DNA of 5,186 nucleotides from the NCBI GenBank assembly GCA_944354085.1, contig CALVPW010000037.1, forward strand, positions 1 to 5,186, written 5' to 3'. Both the position numbers and the translations under genes were made by a program. Of this stretch, positions 1-5,091 are shown piece by piece (within the stretch, counting starts at the first letter, position 1; every line of letters begins with the position of its first letter). Origin of the DNA: an uncultured Clostridia bacterium (GTDB taxonomy: Bacteria; Bacillota; Clostridia; Christensenellales; Borkfalkiaceae). Below the pieces are notes generated by a model. That model was not told the DNA's origin, ran no database searches, and saw nothing but the letters and a program-made list of their open reading frames with translations.

Positions 1-2
1 CA

Positions 3-491
3 GAGAAGTGTTCATTTACCTATGTGGCGGAGAGCGAAGGACAAGTCGTCGGTTTTATTATCGGACATTACAAAAAGAGTTTCGACAAATCGCTTGCCAA
101 AACGCACGACGCAAAACCGCACTACAATGCGTGGTTAAGGTGCTTTTTCAAGTTTATGTTCGGCGGCTACAAGATGTCCGCACCGTTCAAGGCGCAATTC
201 GATGTCTTCTATAAAAAGCTGAAAGAGAACGGAAAAGACACGCCGCTTGCCTGCGACTGCGAACTGATGGCGCTTTGCTCGCGCAAGGACTTCCGCAAAG
301 GGCTGGGAACGGCTCTCTGGAATGCTTTTAAGGAGCGTTGCGCAAAGAGCAATGTCAAGACGGTGCGCGTATTTACCGATACGGACGCCACATATACCTT
401 TTATGAAAGGCGCGGTTTTACGCTCGTCTGGGGAAAGCCGTACTCTTTCGGCGGGAAAGGCAGATCGCTTGTATATGAGTACAGACTTTGA
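3..491 (+). CDS. GNAT-family N-acetyltransferase, 5' end missing
   Basis: The reading frame is open to the left edge (first whole codon at 3), so this is the C-terminal 162 residues of a longer protein. The GTG at 24 lies inside a typical GNAT strand (YVAESEGQVVGF) and is not the start. Family features seen: the beta strand VVGFIIGHY near visible residues 15-23; motif A, strand ELMALCSR followed by the acetyl-CoA pyrophosphate loop FRKGLGTAL at about 97-105; and motif B, TDATYTFYERRGFTLV at about 127-142, the usual 'A..FYE..GF' signature. The first position of the Q/R-x-x-G-x-G loop is Phe here, a mild deviation. A basic, aromatic insert (about 30-75) separates the early strands from motif A. 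GNAT enzymes transfer acetyl from acetyl-CoA to an amine; the substrate cannot be told from this sequence. No convincing terminator follows the TGA. Confidence 0.85.
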   Translation, partial: EKCSFTYVAESEGQVVGFIIGHYKKSFDKSLAKTHDAKPHYNAWLRCFFKFMFGGYKMSAPFKAQFDVFYKKLKENGKDTPLACDCELMALCSRKDFRKGLGTALWNAFKERCAKSNVKTVRVFTDTDATYTFYERRGFTLVWGKPYSFGGKGRSLVYEYRL

Positions 492-523
492 CGCGGTTTT
501 CCGATTATTTCCGTTAGCGTATC

Positions 524-548
524 AAAAGTCGCAAAAGTTGAGACTTTT
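524..548. repeat. Imperfect operator-like inverted repeat upstream of the 566 -10 box
   Basis: AAAAGTC at 524-530 and GACTTTT at 542-548 form a 7-bp inverted repeat with an 11-nt centre. The left arm is also part of a short direct repeat (AAAAGTCG, then AAAAGTTG). It occupies the expected -35 region of the promoter whose -10 is at 566-571. It could be a regulator binding site or a weak AT-rich hairpin at the end of the acetyltransferase transcript. No factor can be named. Confidence 0.25.
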
Positions 549-562
549 CGGCGCGATAAGTG

Positions 563-571
563 TGTTATAAT
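563..571 (+). promoter_or_regulatory. Extended -10 promoter for the 578 ORF / RNA
   Basis: TGT followed by perfect TATAAT (566-571) is an extended -10 element. There is no good -35 at 17 bp; TTGAGA at 538-543 is 22 bp away, too far for normal spacing, so the TGn extension would have to carry recognition. The usual six bases after the hexamer (572-577) place +1 at 578, the A of an ATG. Confidence 0.6.
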
Positions 572-577
572 GATACC

Positions 578-685
578 ATGAAGAGGTGCGGAAGGAAGCA
601 CCGAAAGGAAAGACTACACGATTCATCTTATCCCCTTGGGGGAGTGGAAACATTCCCCCTGATGAATTTCGAGCGCCGATATTGA
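578..685 (+). CDS. Possible 35-residue leaderless micro-ORF
   Basis: An ATG at 578 opens a 35-codon frame ending in TGA at 683-685. There is no Shine-Dalgarno sequence, but the extended -10 box ends six bases before the ATG, so the predicted transcript begins with AUG: a leaderless arrangement. The peptide has a very basic N-terminus (MKRCGRKHRKERLH) and a tail rich in Pro, Gly and aromatics (YPLGGVETFPLMNFERRY). I do not recognise a family. Its stop codon falls inside the -35 box (682-687) of the next promoter. The same bases fold into a stable RNA hairpin, so the region may be a non-coding RNA and the open frame accidental. At 35 codons, chance cannot be excluded. Confidence 0.3.
   Translation: MKRCGRKHRKERLHDSSYPLGGVETFPLMNFERRY
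585..668 (+). ncRNA. Candidate structured RNA with nested stem and GAAA tetraloop
   Basis: Three stems are visible. Stem 1: 585-589 with 598-602 (GGTGC/GCACC, 8-nt purine loop). Stem 2: 620-627 with 661-668 (GATTCATC/GATGAATT, 8 bp ending in a G-U pair). Stem 3, inside stem 2: 638-646 with 651-659, nine pairs (GGGGGAGTG/CATTCCCCC, one G-U) closed by a GAAA tetraloop at 647-650. A 10-nt one-sided bulge (628-637, with a CCCC run that could pair alternatively with the G run) joins stems 2 and 3. The G-U pairs and the GNRA loop suggest function as RNA. It does not match an RNA class I can name, and it could instead be a leader or a small repeat element. It lies just downstream of the promoter at 563-571. 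Confidence 0.35.
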
Positions 686-719
686 CAGCCTGCCCAAGGT
701 GTGTTACAATAAAGGCGCT
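672..719 (+). repeat. Inverted repeat bracketing the toxin promoter
   Basis: AGCGCC at 672-677 and GGCGCT at 714-719 are exact reverse complements and flank the -35/-10 pair at 682-710. A T-rich run (TTTTCTT, 719-725) follows the right arm. In DNA this could be an operator. In RNA reading through from the 563 promoter it could form a long-loop terminator, or a stem that competes with the RBS hairpin at 717-737, since both use 717-719. Six base pairs around a 36-nt centre is weak evidence on its own. Confidence 0.25.
682..710 (+). promoter_or_regulatory. Strong sigma-A promoter for the toxin/immunity cassette
   Basis: TTGACA (682-687), a 17-bp spacer and TACAAT (705-710), with an added TG at 702-703 making an extended -10. 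It is the best consensus promoter in the window. Predicted +1 is at about 717, giving a leader of about 23 nt before the ATG at 740. Confidence 0.85.
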
Positions 720-737
720 TTTCTTATGAGGAAAAGC
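717..737 (+). promoter_or_regulatory. Hairpin occluding the toxin ribosome binding site
   Basis: GCTTTTC (717-723) is the exact reverse complement of GAAAAGC (731-737), a 7-bp stem with a 7-nt loop. The Shine-Dalgarno-like AGGA (729-732), seven bases before the ATG at 740, lies partly in the loop and partly in the stem. The predicted +1 is about 717, so the transcript would begin with this hairpin. Folding should lower initiation of the toxin ORF. Any control by protein, antisense RNA or temperature is inference. Confidence 0.45.
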
Positions 738-739
738 AT

Positions 740-1165
740 ATGTTTCGAGAACAAGACCATCCGCGTGACAGCGGCGGAAAATTTACGGACAAAGGCGCGT
801 CAGACGGCGAAAAACTGCGCGAAGCAATCAGTATTTATTCGGATGATCTGGAAGCGGATGCTCCGCCGCAGAAGCGGCATGAGCCTGCAACAGGGTTTAA
901 TCGGTTGGAGACGAAACACCACCAGCGTCATGCCAAAGAGATGGGCTTCAAAAATATGCAGGAATATGAAAAGGCTGCGGTTTCGTTTTTCAACAGTGAC
1001 AAGGGGAAGTTGTATTACAGTAAAGCGCGAGATAGGTTTTATCGCTATGATGAGAAAACAAGGATTTTTGTATCATCGAGTAATGGGTTGGTTCACACAT
1101 TTGACTTCGTGTCAAGAAGTGACTTTAAGAGAAAAATGAGGCAGGATGATTTGGATGAACAATAA
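740..1165 (+). CDS. Stand-alone MuF/phage-type polymorphic toxin C-terminal protein (putative RNase)
   Basis: A 141-aa soluble protein with no signal peptide or membrane segment. The N-terminus carries DHPRDSGGKFTDKG (residues 6-19), the 'PRD..GKF' linker motif common in phage head-morphogenesis (MuF) polymorphic toxins and related phage proteins. After an acidic/proline linker (about 32-50) comes a compact domain: HHQRHAKEMGF (60-70), EYEKAAVSFF (75-84), LYYSKARDRFYRYDEKTRIFVSS (91-113, two strands) and GLVHTFDF (116-123). This layout of an early His/Arg helix followed by strands with R.F.RYD and HTF resembles BECR-type (barnase/EndoU/colicin E5-D/RelE) nuclease toxins from phage. H60, H61, R63, H64, R99, R102, H119 and T120 are candidate active-site residues; this is by pattern, not alignment. 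Usually the domain is fused to a capsid protein, but here it has its own promoter and RBS. It overlaps the next gene. A phage remnant of other function is possible. Confidence 0.6.
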   Translation: MFREQDHPRDSGGKFTDKGASDGEKLREAISIYSDDLEADAPPQKRHEPATGFNRLETKHHQRHAKEMGFKNMQEYEKAAVSFFNSDKGKLYYSKARDRFYRYDEKTRIFVSSSNGLVHTFDFVSRSDFKRKMRQDDLDEQ

Positions 1166-1373
1166 AGTGAAATGTTACATTTGCGGGACAGAATTGAATG
1201 GGGACGATAGCTTGGTTGATTTTTGTCCCTATTGCGACTGGACGTATTTGGGTTGGGAAAGAGAACTTGATCCCGACGATAAAGACAATATTAATCATAT
1301 TTCCATAAGACAAGCAAAGGAGAATGTATCCAAGGGATTGAACATTTGGGGGGAACCGTTACCGAAACAGTAA
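1155..1373 (+). CDS. CPCC-like zinc-ribbon protein, putative immunity to the upstream toxin
   Basis: A 72-aa protein with two Cys knuckles, CYIC (C7, C10) and CPYC (C24, C27), that should bind one zinc ion. The tail DNINHISIRQAKENVSKG resembles the conserved 'GGANK.SL..A..N....G' tail of the cysteine-rich CPCC family, so the call is CPCC-like. The ATG at 1155 is chosen because AGGA at 1143-1146 gives an 8-nt spacing; the in-frame ATG at 1146 (three residues longer) has GAGG only 4 nt away. The gene overlaps the end of the toxin ORF in another frame, by 11 nt from 1155 or 20 nt from 1146, so translation is probably coupled. Small acidic proteins directly after a toxin domain are typically immunity proteins, but that role here is inferred from position. 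A terminator follows, which closes the cassette. Confidence 0.65.
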   Translation: MNNKVKCYICGTELNGDDSLVDFCPYCDWTYLGWERELDPDDKDNINHISIRQAKENVSKGLNIWGEPLPKQ

Positions 1374-1396
1374 AAATAAGCAATTAACAAACATGG

Positions 1397-1427
1397 AGCA
1401 CCAAGCCGTATGGCAAGGTGCTTTTTT
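1397..1427 (+). terminator. Rho-independent terminator of the toxin/immunity cassette
   Basis: AGCACC (1397-1402) pairs with GGTGCT (1417-1422). Inside, GCC/GGC pair around a GTAT loop after an A-A mismatch region. A run of six T (1422-1427) follows. It sits 23 bases after the immunity stop codon. Confidence 0.8.
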
Positions 1428-1442
1428 CATGCCAAAAAGGAG

Positions 1443-1474
1443 TTGAGCGATTTTATTTTCAAAAATGCTATAAT
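1443..1474 (+). promoter_or_regulatory. Promoter for the DUF3737 gene
   Basis: Extended -10 TGC-TATAAT (TG at 1466-1467, hexamer 1469-1474) with TTGAGC at 1443-1448 as a possible -35; the 20-bp spacing is long, so the TGn element probably matters. Predicted +1 is about 1481, giving a 24-nt leader with no clear Shine-Dalgarno; only CGGG at 1486-1489 is G-rich, and it is far from the ATG. It begins 15 bp after the preceding T-run. Confidence 0.7.
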
Positions 1475-1504
1475 CGTATAAAATTCGGGTATATATACGT
1501 TGAT

Positions 1505-2365
1505 ATGGAAAAATATGTAAAAACGATCGAAAATGAGCGCTTCGGGGAAGAGCGCGCTCTGTACGGTTCGCGCGGCGTGCTCGTCAAAAACTGCCGTTTC
1601 GAAGGGCAAGAGGACGGGGAATCCGCCTTAAAAGAGTGCCGCGGCGTCAAGGCGGAAGGCTGCTATATGGGATTGAGGTATCCGTTCTGGCATGTGGACG
1701 GGCTCGTTGTGGAAGACTGCACGCTGACGGAAAGCTGCCGCGCCGCCATGTGGTACGATAAGGACGTGCTTGTGCGCGGAAGTCGGCTCGACGGCATCAA
1801 GGCGCTGCGGGAGTGCCGCGGCGTCCGTTTGCAAAACTGCACGGCGCATTCCCCCGAATTTGGCTGGCGGTGCCGCGGGATGGAGATCCGCGACAGTGCG
1901 CTCGAATCGCAGTATGCCTTTTTCGAGAGCAAAGATATCCGCGCGGAAGGGCTGACGTTTACGGGGAAGTATTCCTTTCAGTACACCCGCGGCGTAAAGA
2001 TCTCCCGCTCCAAACTCAATACAAAGGACGCCTTTTGGCACGCCAAGAACGTGACGGTCACCGATTCCGAGATCGACGGCGAATATCTCGGCTGGTATTC
2101 GGAGGGGCTTACGCTCGTGCGCTGCCATATCAAGGGCACGCAGCCGCTGTGTTACTGCAAGCGTCTTCGCCTTATCGATTGCACGATGGAAGGTTGCGAT
2201 CTCGCTTTTGAATACAGCGACGTGCATGCGACGGTGCGCGGAACGATCGATTCCGTCAAAAATCCGAAAAAGGGCAGGATCGCGGCGGATGCCGTCGGCG
2301 AAGTTATCCGTACGCCCGAGAGCGTATATCCCGTGCGCGCAAAGATCGTCGTGCGCGGCAAATAA
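1505..2365 (+). CDS. DUF3737 family right-handed beta-helix protein
   Basis: A 286-aa cytoplasmic protein matching DUF3737 along its whole length. It starts MEKYVKTIENERFGEERALYGS and contains the family hallmarks GESALKECRG, LRYPFWH, CRAAMWY, GIKALRECRG, SPEFGW, GKYSFQY, TKDAFWHAKNV, GEYLGWYSEGL, GTQPLCYCK and, near the C-terminus, VGEVIR. Repeats of about 20 residues, each with a hydrophobic strand and a Cys or Asp, are typical of a stacked pectate-lyase-like beta-helix. The ATG at 1505 is chosen because it matches the family start and lies downstream of the promoter; the frame is open further upstream (to 1418) only across the terminator and promoter. SD is weak. The biochemical role of DUF3737 is not known, and no catalytic residues can be assigned. 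The gene is alone, closed by a bidirectional terminator. A near-exact 15-nt repeat (GAGTGCCGCGGCGTC at 1635 and 1811) reflects the protein repeats. Confidence 0.93.
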   Translation: MEKYVKTIENERFGEERALYGSRGVLVKNCRFEGQEDGESALKECRGVKAEGCYMGLRYPFWHVDGLVVEDCTLTESCRAAMWYDKDVLVRGSRLDGIKALRECRGVRLQNCTAHSPEFGWRCRGMEIRDSALESQYAFFESKDIRAEGLTFTGKYSFQYTRGVKISRSKLNTKDAFWHAKNVTVTDSEIDGEYLGWYSEGLTLVRCHIKGTQPLCYCKRLRLIDCTMEGCDLAFEYSDVHATVRGTIDSVKNPKKGRIAADAVGEVIRTPESVYPVRAKIVVRGK

Positions 2366-2371
2366 ACAGCC

Positions 2372-2409
2372 ATAATAAAAAACGGCGCATGTGCGCCGTT
2401 TTTTATTAT
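2372..2409. terminator. Bidirectional rho-independent terminator
   Basis: A perfect 17-bp inverted repeat, 2372-2388 with 2393-2409, around a 4-nt ATGT loop. The GC-rich core (CGGCGC/GCGCCG) is flanked by A6 on the left and T6 on the right, so it works in both directions: for DUF3737 (stop at 2365) and for metA on the minus strand (stop at 2418). Confidence 0.95.
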
Positions 2410-2417
2410 CCGTGCGT

Positions 2418-3326
2418 TCATTCGAAGCGGTAGGGAGTCGTCTGATAGACGAAGTTGAGCCAATTGTTATAAAAGAGGTTTGCCGTCGACGACCAGTTCA
2501 TATTGATCCGCGTGCATTCTTTATCGGCAAAATAGCAGAAAGGCTTTTCGATGGGCAGCCCTTTGGAAAGGTCGCGCTCGTACTCTTTTTTTAAGGTGTC
2601 GCGGTCGTATTCCATGTGCCCGAGGACAAAGATCTGGCTATGATCGAGCGAGCTTGCGATCGCCACGCCCGCACGGTGAGACGTCGCCAGGATCTTCAGC
2701 CGCTTATCCCTGCGCACGTCCGATTCGCGCACCGTCGAATGGCGGGAGTGGCATACGTGAAATTCGTCGGAGATGCCGCGCATCAGGGGGTCGGGCGTTT
2801 CGAAGTGTATCTTCTTATGCGCGAACACGCCGAACAGTTTGCGGGGCAGCGGATATTTGGGGATGCCGTAAAAATAGTACAGCGCCGCCATCGCGCCCCA
2901 ACAGATGAAGATGGTCGAGGTCACGTTGGTCTTTGTCCAGTCAAAGAGCTTGCACAGCTCGTCCCAATACGCGACGTCGGAAAAGTCCATGTCCTCCACG
3001 GGTGCGCCCGTGACGATCATCCCGTCGAAGTGCCTGTTTTTCACTTGCTCGAAGGGCTGATAAAAGCGTTCGAGATATTCCGCCTCCGTATTTTTGGAAC
3101 GGTAACTTTCGGTATGGATGAGCGTCACGTTGACTTGCAGCGGCGAATTGGACAAAAGGCGCATGAACTGCGTTTCCGTTTCGATCTTGGTCGGCATCAG
3201 ATTGAGGATGGCGATCTCGATGGGGCGGATATCCTGCTTGGTCGCGCGTTCGCGGTCCATCACGAAGATGCGTTCGTGGTTGAGGATGGAATATGCGGGG
3301 ATGTTGTGATCGATGACGATGGGCAT
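2418..3326 (-). CDS. metAA: Homoserine O-acetyltransferase (MetA/MetAA type)
   Basis: A 302-aa cytoplasmic enzyme, normal length for the family, acylating homoserine at the first committed step of methionine synthesis. Seen: the start MPIVIDHNIPA, the conserved IAILNLMPTKIETETQF (38-54), ICWGAMAALYY with nucleophile C142, and LGHMEYDRDTL with H237 and E239, completing the Cys-His-Glu set of the family. TGAPVE ends in Glu at residue 111. In characterised MetA enzymes Glu at this position goes with acetyl-CoA use, whereas Gly, as in E. coli, goes with succinyl-CoA, so acetyl-CoA is predicted. That fits the adjacent metY. The ATG at 3326 is preceded by AAGAAGG (3339-3333) at 6 nt and matches the family start; the frame stays open upstream only inside metY. 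It lies 25 nt after metY, is last in the operon, and ends at the shared terminator. No SAM riboswitch or T-box is visible nearby. Confidence 0.95.
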   Translation of the reverse strand: MPIVIDHNIPAYSILNHERIFVMDRERATKQDIRPIEIAILNLMPTKIETETQFMRLLSNSPLQVNVTLIHTESYRSKNTEAEYLERFYQPFEQVKNRHFDGMIVTGAPVEDMDFSDVAYWDELCKLFDWTKTNVTSTIFICWGAMAALYYFYGIPKYPLPRKLFGVFAHKKIHFETPDPLMRGISDEFHVCHSRHSTVRESDVRRDKRLKILATSHRAGVAIASSLDHSQIFVLGHMEYDRDTLKKEYERDLSKGLPIEKPFCYFADKECTRINMNWSSTANLFYNNWLNFVYQTTPYRFE

Positions 3327-3351
3327 GGGAGACCTTCTTTCGTGTTTTCGT

Positions 3352-4623
3352 TTATACGGCTTCGAGCGCTTGGGCGAGATCGGCGATGAGATCGTCCGCG
3401 TTCTCGATGCCGACGGAGAGCCGCACGAGGTTGGGGGCGATCCCCGCCTGCACGAGCTGCTCGTCCGAGAGCTGGCGGTGGGTGGTGGAAGCGGGGTGCA
3501 GCACGCAGCTGCGCACATCGGCGACGTGCGTCTCCTGCGTGGCGATCTTCAAGTGTTCCATAAAGCGGGCGCAGTCGGCGGCGTTCCCGCGGATGCCGAA
3601 GCTCATCATCCCGCCCGTTCCCTTGGGAAGATATTTTTGCGCGCGCGCATGATATTTATCGGCAGGGAGCGCCGCGTAGTGCACCCATTCGATCTTGGGA
3701 TGGGACGCAAGGAACGCGGCGATCTTTTCGGCATTGCGGCAGTGGCGTTCCATGCGGAGCGCCAGCGTATCGCTGCCAAGAATGGTCAAAAAGGCGTTTT
3801 CGGGGCTCATGATGGCGCCCGTATCGCGCATCATCTGCGCGCGGCATTTGGTGGCGAACGGCGCGGGCGTTTTGGCATAGACGAGCCCGTGATAGCTCTC
3901 GTCGGGCGTATTGAAGGCGGGATAGCGGGGATTGTTTTCAAAGCAGAATTTTCCGCCGTCCACGATCATGCCGCCGAGCGCGGCGGCGTGGCCGTCCATG
4001 TATTTGCTCGTCGAATGCACGACAATGTCTGCGCCGAAGCAAAGCGGACGGCAAAGCACGGGGGTCGCCAGCGTGTTGTCGACCACAAAGAGCACGCCGT
4101 GTTTTTTGCAGAGTGCGGAGAGCTTGTCAAAGTCGAGCACGACGATGGCGGGATTGGCGACGGTCTCGGCAAACACGAATTTCGTCTTTTCGTCGATGAG
4201 CGCTTCGATCCGGTCGGCAGGCGCGTCCGCGTCAAAGAACCGCGCTTCGACGCCGAACTTTTTCAGCGTCGTCGAAAAGAGGTTGAACGAACCGCCGTAG
4301 ATCTCGCTCGCGGTGACGATGTTGTCGCCCGCTTCGCACACCGTCATCGCCGTCAAAAGGATGGCGGACATTCCCGAAGCGCAGCCGATGCCGCATACGC
4401 CGCCTTCGAGCGCGGCGACCTTCTTTTCGAGCACGTCGACGGTGGGATTTGCGAGGCGGGAATAAAAGAACCCTTCGCCTTTCAGGTCAAAGAGATCCGC
4501 CATCACCTTGGAATCGCCGTAAAAAAACGTCGTGCTCTGGACGATGGGGGGGATGCGGCTCTCGCCCGTTTTCGGCTGATACCCTGCCTGTACGCAGAGC
4601 GTATCGATATCGTATTGCTTCAT
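3352..4623 (-). CDS. metY: O-acetylhomoserine sulfhydrylase (aminocarboxypropyltransferase)
   Basis: A 423-aa PLP-dependent enzyme of the Cys/Met metabolism family (fold type I), converting O-acetylhomoserine and sulfide to homocysteine and acetate. Seen in order: IPPIVQSTTFFY (24-35); YSRLANPT (54-61, phosphate-binding Tyr and Arg from the neighbouring subunit); CASGMSAI (81-88, PLP phosphate loop); DNTLATP (182-188, Asp binding the ring nitrogen); STSKYMDGH (204-212) with K207 as the Schiff-base lysine; and VRLSVGIEN near the C-terminus. Length near 420-430, the long insert around 225-260 and the SKYMDGH motif favour MetY over the roughly 380-400-aa MetB/MetC enzymes. The ATG has GAGGTGAT (4634-4627), which overlaps the smpB stop codon, at 7 nt. 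It lies between smpB and metA, the enzyme that supplies its substrate. Confidence 0.94.
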   Translation of the reverse strand: MKQYDIDTLCVQAGYQPKTGESRIPPIVQSTTFFYGDSKVMADLFDLKGEGFFYSRLANPTVDVLEKKVAALEGGVCGIGCASGMSAILLTAMTVCEAGDNIVTASEIYGGSFNLFSTTLKKFGVEARFFDADAPADRIEALIDEKTKFVFAETVANPAIVVLDFDKLSALCKKHGVLFVVDNTLATPVLCRPLCFGADIVVHSTSKYMDGHAAALGGMIVDGGKFCFENNPRYPAFNTPDESYHGLVYAKTPAPFATKCRAQMMRDTGAIMSPENAFLTILGSDTLALRMERHCRNAEKIAAFLASHPKIEWVHYAALPADKYHARAQKYLPKGTGGMMSFGIRGNAADCARFMEHLKIATQETHVADVRSCVLHPASTTHRQLSDEQLVQAGIAPNLVRLSVGIENADDLIADLAQALEAV

Positions 4624-4632
4624 AAGATCACC

Positions 4633-5091
4633 TCATTTGGTCATTTCTTTGACGTATCGGTCGAGCGCGCGTTTCTGATCGCGTTCGGCGAGCGCTTTTT
4701 TCTTGTCGTAGGTGTGTTTGCCCTTGCAGAGCGCAACTTCCACCTTGATGAGCGCGTCCTTAAAATATAATTTGAGGGGGACGAGGGTATAGCCGCGCTC
4801 GTTGACCCTGCCCACGATCTTGGAGATCTCCATGCGGTTCAAAAGCAGTTTCCTTTCCCGCCGCGCGTCGCGCGTGGAAAACGCGCCGCTCTTATCGTAC
4901 AGGGCGACGTGCATATTTTTGAGGAAGATCTCTCCGCCGCGGATCTCGCAAAAGCTCTCCGCAAGGGAGGCGTGCCCCGCGCGGATGGATTTGACCTCGC
5001 TGCCTTCGAGCACGATGCCTGCCTCGTACCTGTCCTCGATAAAGTACTCGAAGGAGGCGGATCTGTTGACTGCAATCGTTTTCACAGACAT
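4633..5091 (-). CDS. smpB: SsrA (tmRNA)-binding protein SmpB
   Basis: A 152-aa RNA-binding protein that delivers tmRNA to stalled ribosomes in trans-translation. Family features: YEAGIVLEGSEVKSIRAG (22-39), the long-known SmpB core; LKNMHVALYD (57-66); DARRERKLLLNRMEI (75-89); YTLVPLKLYF (101-110); KVEVALCKGKHTYDKKKALAERD (116-138); and a basic C-terminal tail that would enter the ribosome. The coordinates use the ATG at 5091, but this ATG touches the -10 box at 5092-5097 and has no Shine-Dalgarno. The in-frame GTG at codon 3 (5083-5085) gives MKTIAVNR, which is the usual SmpB N-terminus, and lies at the predicted +1. The true start is therefore likely 5085 with leaderless translation. It is the first gene of smpB-metY-metA; metY starts 9 nt after its stop codon. 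Confidence 0.95.
   Translation of the reverse strand: MSVKTIAVNRSASFEYFIEDRYEAGIVLEGSEVKSIRAGHASLAESFCEIRGGEIFLKNMHVALYDKSGAFSTRDARRERKLLLNRMEISKIVGRVNERGYTLVPLKLYFKDALIKVEVALCKGKHTYDKKKALAERDQKRALDRYVKEMTK

Noticed and set aside
24..26. GTG as start of the acetyltransferase
   Set aside because: It is inside a conserved strand and the frame continues upstream to the window edge, so the gene is truncated.
699..1139. 146-codon plus-strand frame overlapping the toxin
   Set aside because: It starts inside the promoter spacer, upstream of the predicted +1, and is an Arg/Met/Lys-rich out-of-frame reading. The frame at 740 has a proper RBS, phage-type motifs and a coupled downstream gene.
1628..2227. 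199-codon minus-strand open frame
   Set aside because: Antisense shadow of DUF3737, whose own frame matches its family from end to end.
3327..3351. SAM riboswitch, T-box or other methionine sensor before metA
   Set aside because: The 25-nt gap is too short, and the 9-nt smpB-metY gap likewise has no room.
2616..3389. 257-codon plus-strand open frame
   Set aside because: Antisense shadow of metA, with no recognisable domain and no ribosome binding site of note.
3327..3518. N-terminal extension of the metA frame
   Set aside because: The extra residues are Ser/Pro/Arg-rich readings of the metY 3' end. The family start and SD are at 3326.
3313..4770. 485-codon open frame on the plus strand
   Set aside because: It is antisense to metY and the end of smpB, both of which have full family motifs. 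The translation is a low-complexity His/Arg/Gly-rich shadow typical of GC-rich codons read in reverse.
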